Shown here piece by piece: positions 11,201 to 22,839 of a DNA stretch of 64,000 nt (the stretch's first letter is position 1; every line of letters starts with the position of its first letter). Below the pieces are notes generated by a model. It searched no databases. It worked only from the letters and a program-made list of their open reading frames with translations, and was not told where the DNA came from. The translations under genes were made by a program, and so were the position numbers. This DNA comes from Volvox africanus (Eukaryota; Chlorophyta; Chlorophyceae; Chlamydomonadales; Volvocaceae): contig BSDZ01000004.1 of NCBI GenBank assembly GCA_030268105.1, positions 739,001-803,000 of the forward strand, written 5' to 3'.

Positions 11201-14200
11201 TAAGGTCTTCCTGCACCTCACCATCAACATGACGGCTACCCACCAGCAGGTGTGCCGATGTGCGCGCCTGGGGACAGAGCAGGGAAACGGGTTAGGGGGA
11301 TGGCACGGCTCAGGGGATTAGGAGACCAACACTGGCGAAGCGGTCACACATGAACTGATGGGCGCAGGGGGCTGGTGTCGGCCCCGTGGCAACACCTGCA
11401 GCCAGGCCTCTGCCAGTCGGGAATCCGTTCGCGTCCAATTTGCCATCTCAGTCGGGTGTCATCTCAGTCGGGTGCCATAGCGAAGTCTCTTTCAAACCCA
11501 CCTCGCAGCTCACATCGTCAAGTCGGCGAACGATACGTGCATGCACCTGAACTTCTGGGCCCTTGCAACTTTGCACGTGTGAGGCCGTCCTGGGGCACGG
11601 CTTTCTTTCCGATAGATACATCGTTGTAGTTTTGAATCTCCGTTCCTTACCCTTTTTTCGGTATCATCTCGTCATGGCTATTGTAACGAACAAGCCCCGG
11701 TGTCGTATGGATGCTCCGTACGAATATTTTATCGTTGTTACAGCGGGATGCCTTCTTCACGTAGGCAAAGCTTGACTGCACGAAAGTTGTTGAGTTGCGC
11801 GGGTGGGTGACATGTACGTTGCGCGCACGTGCAGGTTCTGGAGCGCATCCGGGAGCCTCTCAAGACGCTCATCAGTCGCGATGACGCGCCCACCGCATAC
11901 GCGGCGCTGTCCCACGTGCTGTTGCTGGCGCAACGCGCGCCCATGATCTTTGAAAATGACGCCGTGGCGTTCTTTTGCCGCACGCATGACCCGTGGTTTG
12001 TGAAGAAACTTAAGCTGGAGATCATGGCGGCAATTGCAAGCACTGCCAACGTTTACGACATCGTCACAGAGCTGACTGAATACGCGCGTGACATCAGTCC
12101 CACCATGGCGCGCGAGGCTGTACGGGCGGTGCGTTGGGAACTGGGATCCAGGTACCCTCCTGGAGTGGAGTGGAGTGGAGTGGAGTAGAGTGGAGCCGAA
12201 TGGAGGGGAGTCGAGAGGGACCCTTTTTCAATGGCCCGATGTTGCCATACGTGTACTGAAAAGCAAACTCCGCTCCAGGAGGTCTGCCGGCATCGACGTG
12301 GGTCTTAGGCGCAGCCCTGCCTTTGCCTTTCCCTGTATGCCTTCGCTGGAAGCAGCCCTTTCTGAACAGCGGCACGGGCAGCGTGGCCTCACTAGTTGCC
12401 GCAAGTTACCATGGGCCTGGCGTTCTTTCTTCGGCCGTGCCAGCTTGCTGAGCTTGCCGGGCCTCTTAACGCCCGCCGCCCGCCGAACCGCTCATCTCCC
12501 GCGCTGGCGCAGGTGGGGCGCATTGCGTTGGCTGTCCCCGACTCTAGCGGCATCGTGGAGCGGCTGCTCATGTTCCTGGACGGTGGCTCCGAGCACCTGG
12601 TTGCGGAGGCGCTGGTGCAGCTCAAGGACGTGCTGCGGCGCTACCCTGACGTGGCACACATGTGTGTAGGCGGTCTTGGTGAACTGGGGGTGCATGCGAA
12701 CATAACGGAGCCGGCGGCGCGCGCCGCGTTCACGTGGATCCTGGGCCAGTTCGGCGGTCTGGTACAGGTACGCAGAGTGGGATGGAACCTGAGTGAGGTT
12801 GAATGAACGTCAGGACAGGTGCTGGCAAAGTCATGCCTCTCTGCACCCATCTCGAGGCATGCTTCCTGGGAAGCAGCCGTTGCCGGCGGCTGTTTGGTGA
12901 TATGGTTGCTAACTGGATGGGGGCTCGTACTGGCTGGGCGGAATGGGAGATGAAGCTAATTTGGGGGAAAGGAGGGAACACGGTTAAGCACACAGCCATA
13001 GTCTTTTCGACAGCGAGCCAGTCGGATTTGTAACGATTTGTAAGCTTCCGGCTGCTTTGTTGCTGGCGCCAAACGGCGCGAAACAGGATGCGCCGTACCT
13101 GTTGGAGCCCTTTGTTGACGGCTTTGCGTCGGAGGACTCCTCCGTACGGCTCGCGGTGCTTACGGCGGCTGCGCAACTGTTCTTCCGCCGGCCCGCGGAG
13201 ATGAAAACCATTCTAGGAGCGGCATTGTCTGCTGGCATTGCGGACAGGCATGCGGACGTGCACGACAGGGCGCTAATGTACTTCAGGTACGGCGGCGCTA
13301 GACCGAGCTGGCGGCTAACGCGACTATATGGCGATACGTACTAGTTGCACAATCCTCTGGCCGGTATCCGGATGCCAAGCACCACAATTCTGGTCTTGAA
13401 GCATTACTCACGATCCTTGTGTACATCACCGGCACTGCATAAGTTGGCGGCGGGACGTTGGAAAGGTTAGTTTGGGGTAAAGCGCTCTCGGTTGATACCC
13501 TTGGCGGCTGACAGGTTGACCCTGCCTCTGGTGGCTTTTCCTGCTTCTAACTCAGTGCCATCGGGGCTTCCCATTACCACTTCAACTTTCGGGAAGGGAT
13601 TCCAATTCCTGACATTGTTTTTGTCCTGGACCGTCACGCCTTTTCACCGGCGTCCTTGACTCGTGCCTTAAGGTGATGATGAGGATGATAATCATAATGA
13701 TGAGGGTGAGGATGATGTTTGTTGATCCTTATTACGTGTAGGCTGCTTCGCGCGGACGCGGGCGCTGCGGAGAAGGTGGTGGCGCCCCCGCTGATGGTGG
13801 TGCCCTGGTTCAGTGAGGCCCTGTCACCTGAGGCCAAGGACGCGATCTTTGCGGAGTTCAACACGCTGAGTGTCGTCTTCCAACAGGTGACAACTGGCTT
13901 TCCTCAGCCACTCCGGGTTTAATCCAGGGAAGGTCGTTCTGCTGGTTGTCAATTGCCCGACCATCTCTTCGTCGATACAGGCAAATGGCCGCGGAATAGG
14001 CGCGGAATGGGCGCAGGGAGCAGGCCCAAGCTACCTTCAGAGCCAGATAGATAGATGCACAATCGCAGGCTGTTCTTTAGTGCCCGTGTTAGTGTTGTTG
14101 CTAGTTTTAGTCGATCCAGTTGCAAAAGGTGTGGGCAAATTATCCCTCGGTTTCACGGGCGCCAGTCTCCCCTATAGGCCTACCTGCGGAAGCGAATTGT

Positions 14201-16652
14201 TCGGTCATTTCCTCCCTTGTGACTGTCGTGGCAAGTCTCCTCAGCCCGCGTCCCTCCCACTCTCCCCATCCGCCCATCCATCCATCCGTCTATTCGTCCG
14301 CTTGTTTGTCCCATTTGTCGATATATCCCTCCGCCTATCCCATGTCTTCCCACAGCCCGCGGCGGCCTTCATCGAGCGCCGCGCGTACCATTCTCTGGAG
14401 GCAGAGCCGGAGCCACCCAGCCAGGCTCCAACGACAGGTAGGCAAGGGGCCAGGCGGCCATTGATGTTAAGGTGGGGTTGGCTGGCACTGCGTTGCTAAC
14501 TCGTGACTATTGCTCCCAGAGGTTCCGGGTTCAAATCCTCCTACCGACCGTTAAATTGCCAAAGGGATGGTGAAGTAGTGGTTAATCCCTGCAGGTCGGT
14601 GGGTCGTGTAGGACGTGATTATAGCTTGCGAGCTGCTGACCGGGAGCAGAGCTGATTGCACCGTTGATCCGCTATATTCTGCTGGACGTTGGCGGTGAGC
14701 GCTGAACCCGGCATATACATGTCGAAGTCAAATGTGGGAATGAATTGGATAAGGGCGTCCTCGCCTCTAGCAGAGGGCTGCTCCCAGGTTATTGATGGGT
14801 CGCTCGTTAGGAGTGCCTGGCTGCATACAGGTTGCACATGCCCTGGAAAGCCCGTCGCCACATCATCGCAACACGGAAACAGCTCGCTGTCACTACATCT
14901 GCAACCTCCTTCGGAACGTCGTAGTAGGCTGCAGGCATGCTTGTTAGCCGTTGGGGACCACGGAGGCGATTCCGCTGTCCTCGCTTCATTCATGGCCTGC
15001 TGCCCTCTGCAGACCTACTCGCTCTGGAGGCCCCTGAGCTACTGGGTGCAGACCGCTCAACAAACCTGTTGGCTGACGCTGACGGCGCGGACCTGGTTGG
15101 GGTGGGGGCGGACCTGCTGGACTTGGACATCAGCGGAGGGGCAGCGGGCAGCAGTACTGGCGCCGCGGCCCCACCATCAGCCCAAGGCTACGCTCCGGTG
15201 TCGGGGGCAACAGGGCCGGGCCTCGGGCCTACACCTGGACCAACCGGCGCATCCCTGGCCCAGGCGCAACGGCAACCTCAGGCAGTGGATCTGCTTGGCG
15301 GCTTGGGCGGCGGTGTTCAGTCGCAATCTTACCAGCCGCAGCTGCTGCAACAGCAGCACGTGTCGTCTGCGCCAGCGCAGAGGACCGCCCCTGGGCAGAT
15401 GCACCAATCTGCTGCGTTCAGTGGGCCAAACGTCACAGGCAGAGGGCCTGCAGGCGGATATGCAATGCAGGCCGCCTCCTTTGTGCCTGCGGCTGGTGGG
15501 CCAGGAGCATCCGGCCACGGCAACCAGTTGGGTCGCGTCGATGATGCGCTTGGGTTGGGCTTGGGGCCCTTGCCGACTGTTGCCCCGGCGGCCCCGGCTC
15601 CCGTGCAGGAGCTATTGCTGAATCCTAAGGTGAGCTGAGCTACGATACCAGGGGCCTCCTCGACGTCCCCCGGGCTGAGCTGCTGATCTGTGGTGGACTC
15701 TTGTCGTGGTCAGAGGGTCGGTGTTATGTTGTAACGTCGCGAGTTAACAGTTGGCTCTAAAGCCTGTTGGCTCTGGAGCCTGTTGGTTGTTTACTTTTTC
15801 CCTTGTACATTTTGGGCCCTCTGATCATGCGCTTTCTGCTAAAATCTGACGGCGCGAATTTGACGGGCTTGCTTTTGTACGGCATATGTGCAACTCACCA
15901 TCTATTGCTTGATCTATCTGCTGCGTCCGCGCGCGCAGGCTCGTGTGACAGCGGCCTCGTTTCAGGAAGAATGGAAGCGGCTTCCGCCCGCACACAGCAG
16001 CACCCTCAGCGTCAGCCCTGCCACGGTGGCAGCCATCACCGCTAATAACCACCGGGATTTCACGCAGCATATGACTCAGGCTTATATTCACACAATTGCA
16101 AGTGGTGGCCAGGCACCGAGTTTCAGGTAAGCGGGAATGGCAGTCTGATGTTCATGTGGACATGGCTGAGATTGTGCATGTTGTTCCATGTCGCAATCCG
16201 CGTGTACGATATCTTGCGGGGTGGTGTTTGGGTGGCGTGTGAAACCCTGCGACAGCTGAGCATGCGGCGCGATGAGAGCTTCCATCTGACGACACGCGTG
16301 CTTGAGGTGAGGTGTGTGATAAACCACAAACATGAGCCCCGTGCATAGGAACCCCAGGGAAGGGGTATGTGGGTGGCGCCTTTTTATCCTGCCAGTTCCT
16401 AAAAGGTAATTTTAGCTTCCAGGTTCGTCGTCAACTCATCGTTTTGCATTGCACATTCGCGGGTCTCTTGCCAGGTACTATTTTTACGGCCAGAACGCGG
16501 GCCCCTCCGCCGCGCTGTACCTAGTGGAGTTGCTGCTGCGATCAGACAGCGGGAATATACAGGTCACTATAAAGACTGCGGACTCGGCAGCGCTGCCTGC
16601 CTTCTTGGAGCTATGGAGCGCCTGCCTTACAGGGTTCACAGTGATGAGCTGA
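8243..16652 (+). CDS. AP4B1: AP-4 adaptor complex subunit beta (beta4-adaptin)
   Basis: Large beta subunit of the AP-4 coat, which sorts cargo at the trans-Golgi network. Thirteen exons: 8243-8635, 9006-9117, 9973-10055, 10225-10350, 11058-11249, 11835-12128, 12513-12767, 13087-13286, 13742-13886, 14356-14437, 15013-15629, 15939-16126, 16475-16652. Total 2,865 nt, 954 residues, all phases consistent. The N-terminal solenoid carries the AP-4 diagnostic DPMIRGLALRSLCSLRV around residues 106-122 (beta1/beta2 have a different consensus here), then YVRRTAVMGVLK and the AQREP-like trunk segments through exon 9. Exons 10-11 encode a Gly/Ala/Gln-rich hinge. Exons 12-13 encode the C-terminal ear, with SGGQAPSFRYYFYG and LYLVELLLRSDSGNIQVTIK matching the beta4 appendage. 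The hinge has LLDLD at residues 662-666. A TGTAA lies at 16814-16818. It is convergent with the CobW gene. Introns hold several microsatellites. Confidence 0.94.
9353..9712. repeat. Two (TATG)n microsatellites in AP-4 intron 2
   Basis: Perfect TATG/TGTA tetranucleotide arrays occupy about 9353-9420 and about 9642-9712, separated by unique-looking sequence. Both lie in the 855-bp intron between AP-4 beta exons 2 and 3. They create repeated Tyr-Val-Cys-Met open frames that are not coding. Confidence 0.9.
9451..9487 (+). repeat. Copy of a dispersed short repeat also at 46767-46805
   Basis: Lies in AP-4 beta intron 2 between the two TATG arrays. See the partner copy for the alignment. It may be part of a short interspersed element whose ends are not defined. 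Confidence 0.65.
12163..12200. repeat. Short GGAGT tandem repeat
   Basis: About six to seven copies of GGAGT, one with a G-to-A change (TAGAG). It lies in the AP-4 beta intron just downstream of the donor of exon 6. Intronic microsatellite. Confidence 0.8.
14470..14552 (+). other. tRNA-like B-box remnant (possible SINE or pseudo-tRNA)
   Basis: GGTTCAAATCC at about 14528-14538 matches the polymerase III B-box, and TGGCTGGCACTG upstream is a loose A-box. The predicted T-stem and acceptor stem do not pair properly, so it is not a functional tRNA. It sits in an AP-4 intron. It may be an old tRNA-derived SINE or a chance match. Confidence 0.25.
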
Positions 16653-17656
16653 TGGATGTGGCGCACATGGTTGCGGATGATTGACGTGATAAAAGGGGAG
16701 GATATGAGGACTGGGTGAATGACGGTCAATGGGTAAATATGTATAAACTTGTACTACTTGACGGTAATTCTTACAAAGCTAGCGAACAGGTATACTAGTT
16801 AGGGTAATTGTGTTGTAATAGTACGAGTTGCGGTTTGGGGCACTTTATTACGTACCATCTGCCAGTCGTCAGACAGCTGAATACAACAACTCATATACAC
16901 ACAATTGTACAGGGACCAAAGCCAAATTTTCTTTAAATGAGACACCTCCTCCTCTCGTGTCCAGTGCCTCACAGCCACATGCTGGCCCCAATCCATGCTG
17001 TCTGGGCATGGAAGCAATATCTTAGACATCGCTCCCCACTTCACTGCGTCACGCTTTAGCTGTAATTGCTAGAGGCTCGTTTTCTAAATGAGAAGCGTCG
17101 CAAACCTGCATCACAAGACCTCCTTAAACGCATGCTAAGCTACAGAACATCGTCCTCGATGGACTTGGCCTTCTTTGCCGGTGGCTCATCAACACTGCAG
17201 TACACAACATACAAGGCAGCTGAATCTACAGAGAACGTTTCGCCTTCACCATTCATGCAAAGATGTGCACACAAGAGTGTGAAAGAGAAGCAATCGCATT
17301 GTTCACGGTGTGAGGCATAAGCGAGTATGTGCCTGAGTTGGCCATGTCTTGGGGCAATAACAGCGGCGATGGACTTGGGGCAAACAGGAGTCCTCGGTGT
17401 CGTGCTGTTACGGCAAGCAATCTTGCGACAGGAACACGCCCGCAGGGGGGAGGCTCTTTTAAAAACACTATGAGCAAGGGTTTCCTCTCCCCCTCCCACT
17501 CTGGATTCCCCCAGCGGCCCAACCCACCACGGCCCAACCCACCACGCGCATGGGGAAGCCTGACAACATGCACCGACCCACACATCCGCGTGAGCTAGCT
17601 TTGAAAGCCAGCAACATGGCGCGCCGTACACTCACCGCGCCGTGTTTTGTTGGGAC
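16653..17656. other. Convergent intergenic region, AP-4 beta / CobW
   Basis: About 1 kb between two stop codons on opposite strands. It holds the 3' UTRs of both genes, including a TGTAA for the plus-strand gene at 16814-16818. No further gene is seen. Confidence 0.6.
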
Positions 17657-20600
17657 TCACTTGGCCATGCAAGACTGCAGCCCCTCCAGCAGCTCCTCCC
17701 GCTTGAGGTTCTTCCCGATGAACACTATTTTGCTGACGCGCTTCTCGCCCTCCTTCCACGGCCGTCCCACGCCCTCAGCACTCGACGAGAACTGCAGAAG
17801 CATGTGCACTCCCTGGAACACGTGCCTGCGCATGACCCCAAACACAGACAGGTCAAGAATTTCTGTGCGGGGAAACCACGAGAGTGAATCGTGCAAGGAG
17901 ACTCGGGTATATATACGGAGTGGTTACTTGTCGTTGGATTCGCCCCAAAATGGCCATTTTGAGCTCTATCACCCGCACTCCCATTTGCGTCCTCAGTGAA
18001 CAGTGATGGTTTGGAGGACAGGATGTACATACTTTGGACACTCCGAAAGCTCAACCCAGTCTGTCAATTAACTTTTTCTATACTTGACATTCCATATTTA
18101 ATTATACTATACTTTGTAATAACCATTTTCTTAGCCATCTTACTTGTCGTCCGAACCCTGAATCGACAGAATGCCCTTTGAGCGGTATAGGTCCGCTCCG
18201 CGCTCTTGCAGCAATTTGGACAGCCACATGTTGAGCTTTTGCATGTCCAGCTCGCCATCCAGCTCAAAGCCCACAGAGGTGACGTTGTCGTCGTGCTTGT
18301 GGTCATGGTGGTGGTGCTTGTGCGCCTTCTTTTCCTTCCCGTGCTTCTCATGGTGGTGATGGTGGTGATGGTGGTGATGCTTGCCGTCCTTGCATTGCTC
18401 ATCGCACTTGTGCTCGTGACCGTGTTTGTGGTGGTCATCATCGTCATCACTGTCATCATGGTGGTCCTCGCCTGTCACCTGTACACAGCCCGTTGGAAAA
18501 ACACAAAAGCAAGCGGCGCAGGCAGGCGTCAGGCAGGTAGGCGATTCTCGAGGTCCGGTGCCACCCGAAAAAAAGGAGCCCTAAGCCCTCGAGACAGGAG
18601 CCCTGGCAGAGAAGATAGCCGGTGGAGTTGCAGCAGCCGACCCTTTGACGACACTTGGGAAGCAGTAAAGACAGTTCATAAGCCACAGCTGGCAACTAGC
18701 CGAGCAGGCGCTCTAGATGATCAGAAGGAAGTCCTCTCTGGGCGTCGCTGCTTGGACGACGTTGAGGCCGCCGCCCTCTCCCAATCACCTCATGGATCGG
18801 AGGCTCAAGATGGTTCTCGACGTGGCAGTGCACGGATCAATGCCGTTAATGCCCCCATACCCTTAGGAATTTCTAGTTTCCTCCCAAACATCGTTTTCGT
18901 ATCAGTCAAATCACGCACCAGGAAGTCGGGGTCCATATTCAGCAGTCGCTCGAGCGAAAAGGCGTTGATGCCCAGCAGCTGCGACACGTCCACTACGCTG
19001 TGCTTGCACTCGATGATCTCAGCCGGCTTGTTCATGTGCTGCGTGCAGTGCAACACGTACCAACAGCGGTGGAACGTGGAGAGTGGACAACCCCCAGAGC
19101 CATCCATCCGCGTGCGCTTGTCAGCGGCAGCTATCGCTTCATGAGAACATCTGGATATGGTTTTGGGACTGGGACTCTCAGTCCCCTCCTCTGACGCCAT
19201 GCGGCACCTTCCTCACTGCAACTAGCCAAGCAGAGAGCTCACGCGTCAAGGGTTGCCAAAGACGCGGCGCTGTCTCATGGTATCCGAGAATCCGACACGG
19301 CATGTACGTCCATGAGTCCTGTATTCGGATCCTGTATTCGAATCCTGTATTTGAACTATTCGCCACACGGCGCTTTGCGCAATCGGGCGGCTAACTTGCC
19401 TTAATGCGCTCGCGAACTGCCTCCAGCTCCTCAGCCGTAACCAGATCCGTCTTATTGAGCAGGATCTTGTCTGCAAACGCCACCTGCTGCACGGCCTCGT
19501 TGACCACGTCGTTCGGCTTGACGTCGTCCAGGTGCTGCATCACGTGCTTCGCATCCACCACCGTTAACACGGCGTCCAGCACGCAGGCATCCTGTTCATA
19601 GTGAGACCGCCCCCACCCCATCACCACCATCAATACATTTGAACAGGCGGGATCCGAACTCGCAAGCACGCGGTTAAGTAACGCCCCTGCCACAGGAATC
19701 ACAGGGAGGGCCCTTGGCAGCCCTTGGAGGACGGCGGCTAGGGGCCAGCGGGGCCCATACCTCCACTGCACACGGCCGCATACGCAATGATGCCCTGTTG
19801 TGCTCCATATATACCCTTGGGTAGTGTAAGACCCTTGGGCAGACCCAGGACGGGCTCCAATAAATCTCCCCAAGGTACCGAGTATCCAGTGTATATGGAT
19901 ACAACCCCCAGATCTTACCTTAATGTTATCATCGACAAAGAACGTCTGGATCACGGGCGCTGGGTTGGCAAGCCCGGTTGTCTCACTGCAGTATGCCGCG
20001 CCCCAATAAAAAGGTCATGAAACACGGGAAAGCTGATCAATTATGTGACTTCCAGCACACAATAAACAGTGGCAGAACACGCTGCATGATACGGCTTCCT
20101 GCAGTGGCTTAAAGCGAGTACGTTGAGATGTTTTGTGTGCATGTGTGTGTGTGAGAGAGATAGAGACAGAGAGAGGGGCGCCCAAATGTGTCAAAGTCAT
20201 CCCCCAAAGATTGTGACAGCGGCCCGCACACAGCACTCACATCATGATGGCATCGAACTTGCCCTTCCGCTTAATGAGCTTGTTGAGGATGCGGATGAGG
20301 TCACCACGCACCGTGCAGCAAACGCAACCATTGTTCATCTGCCAGACACCGACAACACGGACAGCATGGAGCAGGAGAAGCGAAAGTAGAGCGAATAGGG
20401 CGCACGTCACGGGAGGACGGGGCCGATATGGGCATTGCACATGACTGCAAAAAGATCGGCGTTCTGCTGCGAGTGCCCTCATTTAGCACATGAGTGCCCC
20501 TATGGGCCTTTGTCCTCCCTTGCACATGGGCGCCACCGAATGGGATGTCCGAATGTTAGTTGATTGCAGTATCTGGTGCTTCTATCGTGCAGCAAACAAA

Positions 20601-21294
20601 CGCCCGCCTAAGTTACGTCCTGGCAGGGGCGCTTGTCCCTGATCCCAAACAAGGTATTACGAGTCAAGGACCAAGTCAGTCATACCTCGAAAATCTCCTC
20701 CTTACTTTCCATGACCAAGGCATCATCGATCCCGACCTGCAAATATACGGCGCAGAGGGGCGGCGGGCTTTGTAAACACACGTACGACTCCAACGTCCTA
20801 CATGCGCAATAAACCACTCCTCAATAATACGGAAGACCTGCGTAAGCTTTCTTCCCTTCATATAGATAACCCAGACACGGTCCGAGTCCCTTCCTAGCAA
20901 CAACCCCCAAAGCACAAGGAACCCAAAACGCGGGGCCCCTCTGGCCCCAGCCAGTCCCTGTGTATGCGTAGCCGCGCGTTTTAGGAAGACTCCTCATCCA
21001 ATTCCCACTTCTATATTTAATATGAGTCTTGGAATGAAGCTTTTCATAGAGGGGGCGATTAACCAGCAGCGTCTCACCTCACCGAACTCATTCTCGATAA
21101 CAGCAATTTTCTTTCCGTGATTGGCACTTAAAATGTGGTTGATGAGCGTAGTCTTTCCGGCTCCTGCGTAGATGCGCCACCATACAAGTCATTGATCCTC
21201 CGAGGCTTCGCCCATTTTTACATGCAGCTAGCTACCTACCGAGAAAGCCAGTCACTACTGTGATAGGAATCTTGCTTTTAGCTTCCTCTGACAT
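17657..21294 (-). CDS. CobW/COG0523 family GTPase (putative zinc metallochaperone)
   Basis: G3E-family GTPase of the CobW/ZNG1 type, which hands metal (zinc in characterised eukaryotic members) to client enzymes. Nine exons: 21294-21240, 21163-21078, 20736-20686, 20338-20241, 19985-19919, 19591-19400, 19038-18919, 18478-18144, 17825-17657. Sum 1,173 nt, 390 residues. Motifs: Walker A GFLGAGKTT at 16-24, metal motif GCVCC with Cys 69, 71 and 72, [10 protein letters not shown] from about 98, TVVDAKH near 129, guanine-specificity NKTD at 165-168, and a CobW C-terminal domain ending FQGVHMLLQ...RPWKEGE and LVFIG-like residues. A loop of about 55 residues before the C-terminal domain is almost all His, Asp, Glu and Lys (coded at 18290-18478), a likely metal-binding tract known in this family. 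The intron 19399-19039 uses a GC donor (AAG|GCAAGT), needed to keep phase. The exact acceptor of the last exon has an upstream alternative, adding 13 residues that match the family poorly. The metal is inferred, not shown. Confidence 0.93.
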
Positions 21295-22839
21295 GTTGTC
21301 GATGCTACGATAAGCCTGCTCGGTAAGTTCCGAAACTGGCTGCTACGTTATTGTGAAGCAACGACTTGATTAACAAATAATTATATGAAACAATAAAGGG
21401 CAATATGTATTTAAATTCCCAATTGCGTCATGGGCTGTCAGGCTATAAATCCCGACAGACGGACTCTATGAATGCTCTGGAACCTCGCACCCAACACCTC
21501 AGGCAGCAAAAAAGCGCAAGCTACTTTACTCATCAACGTATTATGAGGTCTTGCTAATAGTATTATTATGTATTTGCAAAAAACCTCACTGAAGACAGCC
21601 ACTTTGCAAAGACCAGAAGAGGTACATGCAAGACAGATGTGCGATCCCGTGTCTTTGGGTTGGGTTGGGTTGGGTCTTTGGGTGAAGGGTAATTTAGGAC
21701 TGCCTTGGCATGGGTGTTAGCGTGGTTTCGGGGTGAGTTCAATAGGGTCATCAGTCGAACGTCCAACTAGTGACTATTTTTTCAGAGTTTGTTTGGCCCC
21801 ATTGCACTCTTCACAGCTACCTTATGTTGTCCCAGGAAGCGCACTAGCGCTTTTCCTCTGCAGCGTATACGCAGCGGTGTCGTATGTAACTACTCGCAAA
21901 CATGAAAGTAGTATGAGTTCAACGCAGGATACCGGGAAGTATGGGGCAAAGTGATATAAGAGCGGCGTGATATATATGAGGTTTCTGTGATGGGACATCT
22001 CCCTGCTGCCCGTCATGGGGTTGGTGGCTTTACCACTCTATAACTGGTTAGTTAGGGTAATTGTTTACAGAAGCTTCCTGGTTCCTCATTCTATTGCTAA
22101 CGCCAGCGTGCATCAGGCATGTTCATTTGTAGTCAGGCATGTTTGACTAAAATATTTATTGGTCATATAATATCGGAAGCAAGCCCACTCCGCAGTGATG
22201 GCAATTTACTTCGCCACAGTCTTCCAGGCCCCAGCTGCACGGGCAGCATACGGGCACGGTTGACTTTGCTGGCGTCCTGTAGGCACAAGCATGCATAAGA
22301 TCCGCTTACAATGCTACAATATTTGCTAGAATTTATAAAGCTTCAATAATTGGGACTTTACAATTAGCCCATATCAAGGCGGACTTAAGGACAGGGCCTG
22401 GGGTCTGTATGCGCTGTAGGTTTAACGTTAAACGAATGGTGTCCTTCCACACACGTAATCTCCTATTTATGATACTTGGCAAGATTCTGTGCCAGCCCTG
22501 GGAGCTGGGAGCCTGGGACCCTCCCAGGGGCTCATAACAGTTCCCTGGATCCGATTTCACTTTAACGACCTGCATTCCGAAACACTTTTCCACTTCTAAG
22601 TTGACATGCAAACAATTAAATTTGTTTCATGCTATATAATCATTTGTATCTGCATCTTTAAAAATTTCGGATGCGCCAATCCAGGTTTTGTAGTGGTTTC
22701 TGTTGTACGACTCACAGCTCCCGCAAGCCTTGCCAACCTCTGATTGGGAATGTCTTATCGTAGTTTAGGTTCTTACATATCTTTATTTAATTTTCAGTTG
22801 CTTAAATTTGTATGTGTACCCGAGCCTGTGATAAGTGAA
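21295..22839. promoter_or_regulatory. Divergent intergenic region, CobW / epimerase-like
   Basis: About 1.5 kb between two divergently transcribed genes, AT-rich, so it holds both promoters. A short GGGTT/TTGGG run (about 21655-21683) is telomere-like but degenerate. No gene or clear regulatory motif was identified. Confidence 0.4.

Noticed and set aside
18206..19144. 312-codon plus-strand frame with a long Val/Leu run (apparent membrane protein)
   Set aside because: Antisense of the His-rich exon of the CobW gene; GTG/GTC codons are the complement of CAC/GAC.
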